Source: Polydactylus sextarius (Eukaryota; Chordata; Actinopteri; Polynemidae). Taken from it: a DNA stretch of 64,000 bases. Of the stretch, positions 54,413-64,000 are shown one piece after another (within the stretch, counting starts at the first letter, position 1; each line of letters starts with the position of its first letter). The stretch is taken from NCBI GenBank assembly GCA_016801845.1, contig CM028906.1, forward strand, positions 6,979,001-7,043,000, read 5' to 3'. The position numbers and the translations under genes are program-made. The notes beneath the pieces were generated by a model that ran no database searches, was not told the origin of the DNA, and saw only the letters and a list, made by a program, of their open reading frames with translations.

Positions 54413-54740
54413 ATGTTTATTAAGGAGAGATGGAGTAACCCGGGGATCACATACTACTACATCCAGAGGAGTTCTCGCAAGTCATCACGACAACTCGCTG
54501 TCGGCCAAGGCTACAGCTACTGTGAACTCTGTCATGTCCCAGCTGCAAACATCAACCCACAAGCCTTCCTCCTCATCTCTGGAGACTTTGCAGTTTTTCT
54601 TTTATATATAAACTATTTATTTATTTTCTGTTAACTTTCTTATTTCCTGTTAATCTATTTTTCATGATTTGTTTATACTGTCAAACAGATACATTTCCCC
54701 TTGTGGGACAAATGAAAATATTCTGTTCTATTCCATTAAC
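54413..54740 (+). mobile_element. internally deleted LINE: endonuclease piece joined to 3' tail
   Basis: Frame 3 starting at 54413 reads MFIKERWSNPGIT, matching the xNERWCNPGHIT region of the APE-type endonuclease of a common fish LINE. After frameshifts the pieces TVNSVMSQLQT and NPQAFLLISGDF correspond to the VIxSVxxQLQTxHPxAFxxISGDFN motif near the end of that domain; the GDF motif is intact but the following Asn is lost. Instead of the rest of the endonuclease and the reverse transcriptase, the sequence then passes within a few bases to a fish LINE 3' tail: CTTATTTCCTGT, TTTATACTG, ATTTCCCCTTGTGGGACAAA, then TATTCTGTTCTATTCC as a degenerate pentanucleotide tail. The copy is non-functional. 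An L2/CR1-like clade is likely but not proven. Confidence 0.68.
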
Positions 54741-55964
54741 AGCTACAATAATTATTAAAAATGTTGTGAGCACATTAGTGTGCCTAGTCCCTTTGTCCTG
54801 TGAAAGGTAAATATGTGAGAAAGATGAACAGAACAAAGCGTGGCCACAAGATAAACATTTTTTAAAAAGTTCACCGAACCTCAAAATGAAATGTATGATG
54901 TCAGTTGTTACCTGACATTGAGTGGCAGAGCTGACCTTGGCACCATTATCATATTACGTGACATGTTGGCAAAATAAAAGTCATGACAAACTAAACGGAG
55001 CGTTTGAGTCATCCAATCGTGTGTATGACAGCATTGCTAGTTACGCCGAAAGCATAATATTTCTGTAGCTGCTTGTAATGATGTTTCGTTTGAGGCCTCC
55101 TGGCTCTGCTCCATTAGTTACAACCCATTTGCTCTCACATGAACACACACAAACACAATGCATTGTCTTTGTAACCGTTCACCCCACACGCATCTGTGTG
55201 ATACCCCTTCCCACCCCCCCTCACGCTCACTATCTTTCTCTGCCTTCTCTCATTCCATTAGTAAGGGATTTTCAAGGCACTGGCAGCAAAAGCACATTTT
55301 CTCCATATTCCCCCAGTGGCCTCATCATCAGGATTCAGCCGCACAGCCTCAAGCTAATGTTTTTAATTCAATCCTAGCAATCCATATCAAAGCCCCCATT
55401 CCTTTCTCTTCCTACTCTTTACAAATGGGGAGGAGGCCTGAGAAACGCTATGTAAATGTTTTTTAATGTGTGTGTCTACGTGTTAGTGGTTGTGTGTTTG
55501 TGCATGTGGGACCCCACTTTTAACCGCAGGGCTCGCATCTGGCAACCCTCGATAAGAGCAGTCAAGTGTCACACCCATGCCCTCCTGGAAAAGACGAATC
55601 AAACCTGCATGCAAGCACTTAAATACACACACAAATCACACATATTTCTCTCCACAAATCCTCTCTCAGCCACAATAGTCACATGAAACATATTTAAAGT
55701 AAATATAAAAAAGAAAAGCAGAGGTATGAAACTGGTGAAAAATGGGTTTAAAATGCAGTATTTACATTAGCATCCTCTATATCTTTTTGTGGTGGAGGTG
55801 AGTTGTGGCACCAAATACTTTCTACGAAAAAAACAAAATACAAATGGACCTGTTTTTCTGCTTTCTGTCTGCTGAAGTAGAGAGCTGTCTAGAGGAGGTA
55901 GAGGGTGAGAAAGGGAGGTGTTTGAAAGGCAACAGGCAGTAGTGTGTATAAACACAGAAAAGTT

Positions 55965-55988
55965 TGTGTGTGTGTGTGTGTGTGTGTG
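55965..55988. repeat. (TG)12 microsatellite
   Basis: A perfect TG run is read directly. Confidence 0.95.
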
Positions 55989-56080
55989 CAGGAGGATTCG
56001 ATCATGCTCCAGTGCCTATGGAACTCAATCATGTGTGCAATGTGTTTTTTATGAATTAATAAAGGTGACTTTTGAAGCAA

Positions 56081-56222
56081 AGCAGGGAGAGATGATGGAG
56101 GGAGGGAAAAGGTTGCTGCTGAAGCAAGAGGAGATGGAAGGAATAAGAAAGAGGGAATGACAAAAAAGAGGAGGAGAGCACAAACAAAGAGAAAAAGAGA
56201 ACAAGAGAGACAGAGAGAGAGA
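56081..56222 (+). repeat. purine-rich tract
   Basis: About 140 bp of mostly A and G, ending in pure GAGAGAGAGA. The only long pyrimidine breaks are near 56114-56120 and a few single bases. The complementary strand gives Ser/Leu/Phe-rich chance frames. Confidence 0.8.
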
Positions 56223-56350
56223 CTGTTGTTTTTGCCAGCAAATAAATCAGCGAGCTAGCCCCTTGGCCAAGCAGTCATTCAGCCAAACAGAAATCTACCC
56301 TCCACAGCAGCATGCGCTTCACTACGCTGTGTGCCACACAAACACACGCA

Positions 56351-56351
<1 letters not shown>

Positions 56352-56388
<37 letters not shown>

Positions 56389-56391
56389 GCG
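56352..56391. repeat. (CA)n followed by CGCGCG
   Basis: A perfect CA run (56352-56386) passes directly into CGCGCG (56386-56391), an alternating purine-pyrimidine tract with Z-DNA potential. Confidence 0.93.
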
Positions 56392-56579
56392 CCCTGTCGG
56401 TCCAGATGACTATCATTACCCAGGTAAATACATCTGGCCTTGGGAGCCAGGCACACACTCATCGCTTCTCTCTCTTGGTGATGTGATTTTTCTCCCTAAC
56501 CTTTTTCACGCTCCACCTCCTGCCCATTACTTTGCTCCCCCACCCTGTATGCAGACCCACTCTGCACGAATACATGGCT

Positions 56580-56601
56580 AAGAGAGAGAGAGAGAGAGAG
56601 A
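56580..56601. repeat. (AG)11 microsatellite
   Basis: A perfect AG run is read directly. Confidence 0.95.
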
Positions 56602-58840
56602 TGGTGGTTGGCCATGCTGCAGAGATTCACTTGCCTCATCAAACGGGCAATTATTTCAGCACAATCATATTTGAACTATGTTGTAGCAAAAAGACACTTA
56701 GAGAGGTCAATACTTTTGGATGAGTCTCTGTCTCATTTTCTTTTACATTGTACACTCGGACTACACACACACATAACCTACACACACACATGCTTGTGTA
56801 ATCTTGTTTTGCTGCCCTCTATCTTTCATTGCAGCTCTATATATTTTGTTTTGTCCCTCTGCTACCCACCTTGCCCCTCCCTCTGTTTGACAATTTCTCT
56901 CTCACTCACATTCTGTCTCCCAGGGGTCTGTTTCACAGATGAGTCCCCTAGTTACAACATCACTCATTGATTTAAGAACTGACACAAGCATTGATCTGAA
57001 ACAGCCATGCTTCTAGGTACAGAAAAAGTAATATCTGCTTGCCAGACTACTAAAGACTTGATGAAATGAGCCCTGCTGTCTCTGCACATACAGATTCACT
57101 CCATGAATCACTTGTCTATAGTGCTTCTTAACTGTTTACAGACTAAATGTCTGCTTTTATTTAATGCAGTATGCTTTTTCTCAATTCTTCAGTAACTGAG
57201 TGACTTGTTTTTAAAATGTTAAGTAAATATTAAATATTCAGCTCCTATATGGTGGAAATCAGCAGCCAACAGCAAACAGCTCTGTAATGTTGTCTTGAGA
57301 AGTATTTTATAGCAGCACCGTCTATGTTGAGCAGTTACAATTGTGAGTAGGTGGTGTTTGTTTTTGTATTTGGATCTTTAACAACCAGAAATCAGTGGAC
57401 GAATCTGTGGCTCATTAGCAGTCATAGACCACAGTTTCAGCCTGTTGGTTGGCTAAGATGTTTAGTTTGCACCGGTAACTGACTGATTTCAAAACCTATC
57501 TTGTAATATTTATTATTATATCATAGGAAAACTCAGTATTCAGCCAGAGTGCTAGGGGCCCTTCCACCCCCACACATTGCTGTGGCTCTAAAAATTTACC
57601 GCTGAACAGTGCAAATTGTCGAAGAGTTGTAAAGCATCCATGGCAAGCTTGAATAGCTCTAGTATAATGGGAACACTGCCCTCCAGTCTGATTATCTGAT
57701 CCATTTCGCCAACAGCTCTTCAGGGGATTCATGTAATTAATGTCCATTTAGAACTAAGTAGTAGTATTTTATACTATGAAAGGTATTAACAAAAAAGCCA
57801 TCATATACCATCTTCACGTTGCTCCTGCTGTGTATATTCATTGTAGCATTACTAATTAGTTAAATGAAACTTACCCCAATTACACACTTATTTCATTAAA
57901 GTGAAAAAAACTGTTGTATGGCTGTAACTGACTGTTTTATTAATATGTTGATTGTTTTGTTCTTAATAATTGCTTCAAGTATATTAGAATATCAGATAAA
58001 ATAAAGAAAAAATATAGATGTATACATTTCAATAGGCCTTGGCATCTCTTTAGACAGAGCGATTGATATTTGGCATCTTTGTATCCTCAAAGCCACAGAG
58101 CCACTTTATCTTTTTTATTTATTTATTTTTTTTGTTATATGTAGGTGCAACATGTAAATATGTGTAATACAGATTGATACTGTAACAAACAGTATAGCAA
58201 AGAACAGTGAGAATCTAAACACAGGAATGAGACGCAGCACATAACTATGTTTTAGTTGTGGAGGGTTGAAATGTTTTTTTCTATTATGTCGATTAAAACA
58301 ACCACATAACTGTCGTTATTGGCTGCAGTAGGTTACTGCATGTGCTGATTAATGTTAATGCAACTACACATCTGAAGTTTACAGTTTACATTACAGAGTA
58401 TGGCAGAATATTTTGATTGTTTAACATTTAAAACAAAGAGAAATATACAATATACATATACAAGATTGTAGCCACAGGCAAATTTTCACCTATAGTATCT
58501 ATAACACTTGTGTCAATAATTTTTAAATGATTTCCTTATTTACTTCTAGAGACATGCAGAAGTGTGTGTTGTGCACATGTCTAACCTTTAATGATATCTC
58601 TTCATTGGCCTAAAGATGACAAACACATGTTTATGTTAGAGTGTTACAGTTTTTCTCAATTGTTTACACACAAATACTGGTACTTGAGACACAATGACCA
58701 CAACATGTAACTCATGCACCAACCCCCTGAACCAACTCTGCTAAACTACAAGCACAATTCCCATAATACACTCAAATTGCAGTTCTGAATCACACATTTT
58801 TCAAAACACTACACATAATTCTCTGCATTTGGCATAACTT

Positions 58841-58861
58841 TCATGAGGAAAATCCTCATGA
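58841..58861. other. short perfect hairpin inside the transposon
   Basis: Arms of 9 bp (TCATGAGGA and TCCTCATGA) flank an AAA loop. It may be a subterminal feature of the element. Function unknown. Confidence 0.7.
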
Positions 58862-58934
58862 GGATGAGGAAAAGGAACACACTGTCATTCAGAATTCTAA
58901 AGTTAATTGCTCTGCTATGCACACTGACTCATCA

Positions 58935-59523
58935 CATGGGATATATATATAAATCTCCTTCTCACCCCTCCTGGATGGTAACTATGTGTGTTATTCTCAA
59001 GCTCGGGTCCTCTACCAGAGGCCTGGGAGTTTGAGGGTTCTGCGCAGTATCTTAGCTGTTCCTAGGACTGCACTCTTCTGAACTGAGGCTTCAGATGTTT
59101 TTCATAGGATCTGTTGGAGCCACTCTCCCAGTTTGAGGGTCACTGCCCCGAGTGCTCCTACTACCACAGGGATAACTCTCACCTTGACCTTCCACATCTG
59201 TTCCAGCTATTCTTTCAACCCTTGGTACTTTTCAACCTTTTCGTGTTCATTCTTTCTGATGTTGGCGTCAGCTGGTATCACCACATCTATCACCACTGCT
59301 TTCTTCTGCACTTTGTCCACCACCACTATGTCCAGTTGGTTAGCCAGGAGCTGTTTGTTGATCTGGAAGATGAAGTCCCACAGAACTTTGGCACTGTTGT
59401 TCTCAGCCACCTTCTGTGGCTCGGCCAATTGGAATTTGGGTACTTCTATTCCATACTGGGTACAGATGTATGCCGTAGTCATATAATGAATGGAGAAGTG
59501 TTTACCATTCATCATAGTGTTTT
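58935..59523 (-). mobile_element. 5'-truncated LINE 3' end (restriction-like endonuclease type), nested
   Basis: Read on the minus strand, this is the last part of a non-LTR retrotransposon of the group with a downstream restriction-like endonuclease (R2/R4/NeSL-like). It starts near the end of the reverse transcriptase ORF, includes the stop codon and a short 3' UTR, and ends in an AT repeat (58941-58950). The flanks look like a worn target duplication: ACACTGACTCATCA at 58921-58934 and ACACTGAGCACATCA at 59524-59538. Truncation at the 5' end is the usual outcome of target-primed reverse transcription. It lies wholly inside a TIR element, so it inserted after that element did. Confidence 0.75.
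59012..59515 (-). pseudogene. LINE restriction-like endonuclease domain, C-terminal fragment, broken
   Basis: The frame of 168 codons from 59515 to the stop at 59012-59014 reads YICTQYGIEVPK, then AKVLWDF, ANQLDIVVVDK, KKAVVIDVVIP, ANIRKNEHEKVEKYQGLKE, and after a TAG (59207-59209) MWKVKVRVIPVVVGALGAVTLKLGEWLQQI, then a TGA (59102-59104) and SVQKSAVLGTAKILRRTLKLPGLW. This is the PD-(D/E)xK type nuclease that cuts target DNA for the element. The Pro of the PD motif is Leu here (residue 61), while Asp62 and Asp77 (VVIDV) remain. With two in-frame stops and no reverse transcriptase it cannot work. Family assignment is by remembered consensus; the exact clade is uncertain. Confidence 0.78.
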
Positions 59524-60173
59524 ACACTGAGCACATCAGTGTTCAACTGGTTCTTATAAATGTTTTTTCAAATGATGGTTTGTGTTTGCCATTTGAAAAC
59601 AAAACACCATTTTTGAGAAGAAATAACATAGTTTTGAATGTAAAGTTTCATTTTGCAGGAGAATTGAGGGTATGTGTATGTGTGTTTTTTGATTTGTGTG
59701 TGGGGATCTGACAGTATGAGGCATGCTTTCACAAAATGTGTGTAAACAATTGAGAAAAACTGTAAATGTTGGGGTACTGATGCTCACATTGGAACAGTTA
59801 TACATAAAGCTCCTCTCTGCCCACACACAGTCTAACCAATGACCTGATTCTGATTCTGGTTCCCTTTGAAACCACATATTTAGATACATACAGACACTCT
59901 TCCACTAGACTAATCTTTAGGGTTGCATAATAGAGTCCGTCAGGTTAGGCAACACAAAAGCCCCACTAGAGGCTGTGGGGATGACATAAAAGAGGGATAT
60001 GAAGAAGAAGTGTCAGGGTTGTGGTGGGCTTGGGGGAGTGGATATTGAATTATGCATGACACACAGTCTTGCCCAGGCCTTCTCAGATGGATTCATTATA
60101 GGGGCTGGCCAGGTAATATAAGGACTGTCAAGGAAAACACTAGCAAAACAGTGGGAATAGTGACAAATGAAAG

Positions 60174-60176
<3 letters not shown>

Positions 60177-60216
<40 letters not shown>
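60177..60216. repeat. (TG)20 microsatellite
   Basis: A perfect GT/TG run is read directly. It gives the THTHTH and VCVCVC strings in both neighbouring frames. Confidence 0.95.
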
Positions 60217-60218
<2 letters not shown>

Positions 60219-62474
60219 CACTCCACCTGCTCCTGCCCTAGAACAGTAGTGTAGAGGTGACCCTGCCATGGTAATAATGTGCTGGGGATTACAATTTGAT
60301 GGAACCAAGCCACAAGGGTTCTTTCCTGCCCACTCTAATGACAGCTTGTTGCTGCTGGAACTGCTATACAAGGCCCACTTGACACACACACACACCACTT
60401 CTCCCCCTGTTTCCAGCCACTGGTAGCTCAAGTGAGACAAAGCAGAGTGTAAAGAGCTTGTTATGAGAGATTTGAGAGAAGACAAGAGAGATGAGACAAA
60501 TGTATAAGATTTATGTAGCTTCAAGACATGTTTTAACGAAAAAAGGGTAGATTGGTGGACGACTGAGAAACCGATCATGAGAGTGGGAAACAGAGGCGCA
60601 TTCAAGGGAGAGATTTAAAAGTGGCTGTCAGCGCAGATAAGTGTCAGCAGAGCACTGTTGACATCAGAGGTACCTGCTGCTTGCCTTGTCTGCCTGTCTG
60701 ACTACATTGATTCATTTCCTCAATGAGTCAACAGCTGACTGACTTAGTTCCTCTGTTTTGTTAAAGACTTTTTTTTTCTTCTAACACCAAAAATGAAACA
60801 TTTCAGATGTTTTAAGCAGTTGTTTTGTTTCTGTGATTTCTGCCTTCAAAAGAACAGTCACTTTGCTGTGTGTCTATCCCACAAATTTATCCTCTTGTTC
60901 TGCAAAGAACAATTACAGGGGTATTCATCTCCCTTGCATGCATTGCCCCAAATTCTGCCTTGTCACTGCTAACTACCTGCTGTTGTGTAATTGATGAGAC
61001 AAATGTAACACTATCATTGAGGGTAATTGTTTTTAAATGTGTCAGAGAGCTTAGCATAAGCCAACCAACCAAATAAGAGACAATAAGTTAGACAGTCAGT
61101 CAGGGCACATACTGCTGCTGAGGCTTGGTGAGGCTCATGTCTTTTGGTGCTACAGTCACATTTCATTATATTTCAGTTTTGTTTACAGTCTGTAACATAC
61201 ATAAACAGTATACTATATATATTTACCTATCTACTTTTTGCCTCCTGAGCTGGACTTCTTATTGTTTATTGAGGTATTTACCTATCCCACATTATATCAT
61301 AGAGTCATTAGCTGGTGGTTTTATTTCATTGTCATTGTGAAGTCATGTATTTTTACCTAGAAGAACCGTTTTATATTACACCTATCTGCTAATAAATAAG
61401 TAAATTGTCATCATATTAGTGAGTGTAGCATTAGGAAAATTAAGTAGAAGATTTTGCATATGGTGTATTTGCATTTGTACACACACTTTACACACAGTAT
61501 ATGTTTGTGACTATTTTAAAATCTTCTCCCATGTTTGACAGTGTTTACATGTAGAAAACCTGTATGCATTTTGTGTGACTCAATGTTGAACCATCTAAAC
61601 TTGCCCACCTTGTTCTGTTAGTATGTCTGTGGTAGATAGCTGTTAGCATAAAGGCTCCGTTATGCTAAGCAAAGTGCTTTTGCCCATATCACTGAACAGC
61701 ATCTGTTGCTGTGGTGGGCAGCTGAAGTCTTACCAGTAATGACAACATACCATTTAGTGGAACTCAGTATTTGAGGTTTTCTGTCTTTGCAGATTCAAAC
61801 CTAAAAGGTTATGCCCCCATTTTGTGGTCTTCACCCCTAAAATTAGAGCAAGCCCCAATTATTTTTCCAAATCCCTCTTAAATGTTCATAATCTCTTTTG
61901 TTACACAAATTGTCTGCAGTGTTTTTTTTCCCCATTTTCGTGTGTTGACTCATTCTCTGAAAATAAGCTTTAATCCCTCTCTTGTGGCAGGGTTTTTCCT
62001 GAAAGCTCAGAGAAATTAGAACATAAGAGTAAAGGGCCAAAGTACTTCAAAAAACACTTGTCATTAATGGAACTAAATCACTGCTAACAAGGTTTCTGTT
62101 TGCCAGGAAATTTTTTTCTCCTATTTTTGTTATTAAGAGAGGAGATTTGAGCTACGTGCTCAATTTCCAAAAAGTAACTTGTAATCACATAAGTCCCATT
62201 ATACACACAGGCAATGAGTATATTTATGGGAAACAGGTCCCTGCTCTCTGTCCCTAAAGAGTCTCTCTCCTCAATTAAAACTTGATAAGGATGAGATGGT
62301 AGAAATTACTTTTCTTACTTCAAACTCCGAACAGTAAGAACAGGGCTTAATAGGGATTAATAATATCATAACAGATGTGCTATTCAGAAAAACGATTTAT
62401 CGTAATCTCGGGTAGTAAAATTCTCTACACAGTGCAATGTGTTGTACAGGGCTTTTTGTCACTAAAATGGAAAT

Positions 62475-62521
62475 GTGTCACATGTAAATATACAAAACGT
62501 GTCACATGTAAATGTACACAG
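62475..62521 (+). repeat. 24 bp tandem duplication
   Basis: GTGTCACATGTAAATATAC at 62475 is repeated immediately from 62499 as GTGTCACATGTAAATGTAC. The two copies share at least 18 of their first 19 bases. Confidence 0.85.
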
Positions 62522-62699
62522 GGAAGGCAACCACAAAATGAAAATGTAAAAAAAAACAAAAAAAACATCAAAACAAAGCTGAAGTCTGGCACAGAAGAGG
62601 GGTTAGTAAAAACAAAAACTGAATACAGAGGGACTGCCAAGCAGCAGTGGAGAGAACTGACACCCATGATTGGGTCCAGACCAAAGAGGTAAATAAAAG

Positions 62700-63010
62700 A
62701 AGCCCCCTAAGCCCTTGTAATCAGTGGAGGAACAGACAAGGCCGAGCTGGTTTTTCCTTCTTAAGCCCTGGTTGAGTTTGGGGTCCAATGCTAGTCTTTC
62801 AGGAAGCCCTGCCAAATGGCAGCACACATCAAAGCCTTTAGCTGTTAGCCTCCTTGCCTACTCACGTCAATGTCCCAGGGATTAGCATTAGCATAATTGA
62901 GGTTTATGTACAGATGCTTAGTGCAAGGGCTTGATGGATCACTATTCTGGAATGGGAATGTGTTGTGTAATGTGGATTTTCCATCCATCGCTTTAAGAAT
63001 ATGAACACCA
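62700..63010. promoter_or_regulatory. candidate conserved non-coding block with overlapping POU-like words
   Basis: Balanced, repeat-free sequence. ATTAGCAT, the reverse complement of the octamer-like word ATGCTAAT, occurs twice in overlap at 62881-62888 and 62887-62894 and is followed by ATAATTGAGG. No coding frame is convincing. Function and conservation are inference. Confidence 0.3.
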
Positions 63011-64000
63011 ACACCACCCCCATAGCCTATTACGCCATGTGGAGTGTGAGTATACACACATGCACAATCATATTCACACTGTAATTCAGATGACTTCTGC
63101 GCGCACTTGCATGCACACACACACACACGCTCGCTTTCTGTTTGATACTGGAAAATAAGAATGCAGTCTACCCAGTCTACTCATGCACTGAGAAACAACA
63201 GCAACAAATCTGTACCTGTGTTATACCTGATACACAACAACTTCATGTAAGCATCTTTCAGAGCAGGACACATAATTATTCTCTGTAATATCACAATGTA
63301 ATATCAACCCCAACTTAGTAAAAATTATATTCTCAATTACCTTCCACTAAACTTGCTGGTCTTCCTGTAATTCAAATACAATTAAAATAATTTACCATTT
63401 TTGTGTAAAAAAAAATATATGTGAAATATATGTGTGATATGTGAAAAGGGAGGAAATTGTGTCTTTTGTTATGTGACCACATTCTGATGGTTGCAGTGCC
63501 ATCCAGAACAATGAGTTAAATTACACAGCAGCACAGTGAATAGACTATCAAATCTACCAATTGTTAGAAAGATCAATGGCCTAAAATGTCTGCAGCATCT
63601 GGACTGTCTGCTAAATGACAGTGATGAATCAACAGTGTAAATTTGGATTCAGTATCTTCTCCCCTGATGTTTTTATTATTTAATATAATAGATCATTTCA
63701 ATAGAAAGGAGGAATTACAATTGTCTGCTTTTTTTGAACCAAATAAGACTTCTTATAAGGGAAGCGTTGCTTGTTTATACTGAAGCAAACAAAGCTGCAA
63801 AATACTGCTTCAGTGTGTGATTTCAGACACCAGTGTTATCATATCATAGGACAGTGTTGGCATTGGTCTCACCATGTCAGCTCTCCATTTTACGCAGACA
63901 TCAATTCAACTCTAAAACCACCTCTATTGGCAGTTTATGTGCAGAGTAACCCATTCTTACCCTTAATCCACATTCCTGCTTTGAACAGGCTGCATAAAAG
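63011..64000. other. unique DNA, no gene seen
   Basis: A CA run at 63114-63128 and an ATATGTG-rich patch near 63410-63445 are the only distinct features. The sequence runs off the window without a recognisable gene. Confidence 0.55.

Larger units (their letters stand above)
54741..58644. other. unique DNA rich in simple repeats, no gene seen
   Basis: 55.9-56.6 kb is crowded with TG, GA, CA and CG tracts, which explains frames such as 56312-56581. A balanced block at 55250-55450 may be a conserved element. 57.0-58.64 kb is AT-rich with no recognisable feature beyond a TTTATTTATTTATT patch near 58112-58133. Confidence 0.5.
58645..59764. mobile_element. non-autonomous DNA transposon with 25 bp TIRs and TA duplications
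   Basis: The first 25 bases after TA (58647-58671, starting CAGTTTTTCTCAATTG) are repeated as an exact reverse complement at 59738-59762 (ending CAATTGAGAAAAACTG), again followed by TA. A CAGT start and a TA target duplication are the hallmarks of the IS630/Tc1/mariner superfamily. No transposase reading was found inside, so it is non-autonomous. Without a LINE insertion that splits it (58935-59523), the element would be about 0.5 kb. A 9 bp-arm hairpin (TCATGAGGA-AAA-TCCTCATGA) lies inside at 58841-58861. The perfect TIRs suggest a fairly young insertion. The exact family is not known to me. Confidence 0.8.
59765..62699. other. unique DNA, no gene seen
   Basis: The longest frame in the window (60096-60605, minus, 169 residues) lies here but runs through the TG repeat and has no domain. 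A perfect hairpin (TTAGCATAA, 8 bp loop, TTATGCTAA) lies at 61643-61668 and resembles a piece of a TTAGCATAA-containing fish repeat. Nothing else was recognised. Confidence 0.5.

Noticed and set aside
59114..59530. 138-residue plus-strand frame opposite the LINE fragment
   Set aside because: It is the antisense shadow of the restriction-like endonuclease reading, whose wording is on the minus strand.
60096..60605. 169-residue minus-strand open frame, the longest in the window
   Set aside because: It runs through a (TG)20 microsatellite (THTHTH string), has no domain, and the non-repeat parts are Ser/Leu-rich chance sequence.
1..64000. CRISPR arrays, operons, ribosomal RNA or viral genes
   Set aside because: No regularly spaced direct repeats, no bacterial-style gene packing, no rRNA signature and no recognisable viral protein reading on either strand.

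Overview
This 64 kb window looks like non-coding teleost fish DNA: a gene desert, or part of one or more very large introns. The fish assignment rests on the repeats. There is a Tc1/mariner remnant of a type common in fish, a LINE piece carrying a restriction-like endonuclease with the protein wording typical of fish non-LTR elements, a LINE endonuclease fragment joined to a fish-type 3' tail, a copy of the fish repeat that ends in GGATGGATG, and abundant (CA/TG)n microsatellites in an AT-rich background. I could not identify any complete protein-coding gene, rRNA, tRNA, CRISPR array or bacterial feature. Nearly all open frames are short chance frames, and several of the longest run through dinucleotide repeats.

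Layout. 1-11.7 kb is AT-rich unique DNA with three stretches that look like regulatory elements (about 2.44, 6.26 and 9.88 kb) and one unrecognised protein-like open frame (4792-5085). 11.72-12.14 kb is the 3' end of a dead Tc1-like transposon, including its terminal sequence. 17.19-17.28 kb and 26.14-26.30 kb are short dispersed-repeat pieces. 20-35 kb is mostly AT-rich unique DNA with homopolymer runs. At 35600-35773 there is a 174 bp segment with good splice signals, two open frames and locally high CpG: the best exon candidate in the window. 36-54 kb holds large microsatellites and further regulatory-looking blocks. 54.41-54.74 kb is a LINE copy that has lost its reverse transcriptase region. 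58645-59764 is a transposon with perfect 25 bp terminal inverted repeats and TA duplications, into which a 5'-truncated LINE 3' end (58935-59523) has inserted. 59.8-64 kb is again unique DNA, with one regulatory-looking block near 62.7-63.0 kb.

I found no set of genes working together. The most distinctive structure is the nested transposon at 58.6-59.8 kb. The points most worth testing are the 174 bp exon candidate and the putative conserved non-coding blocks. The latter are judged by texture and motifs only, because no alignment was possible.
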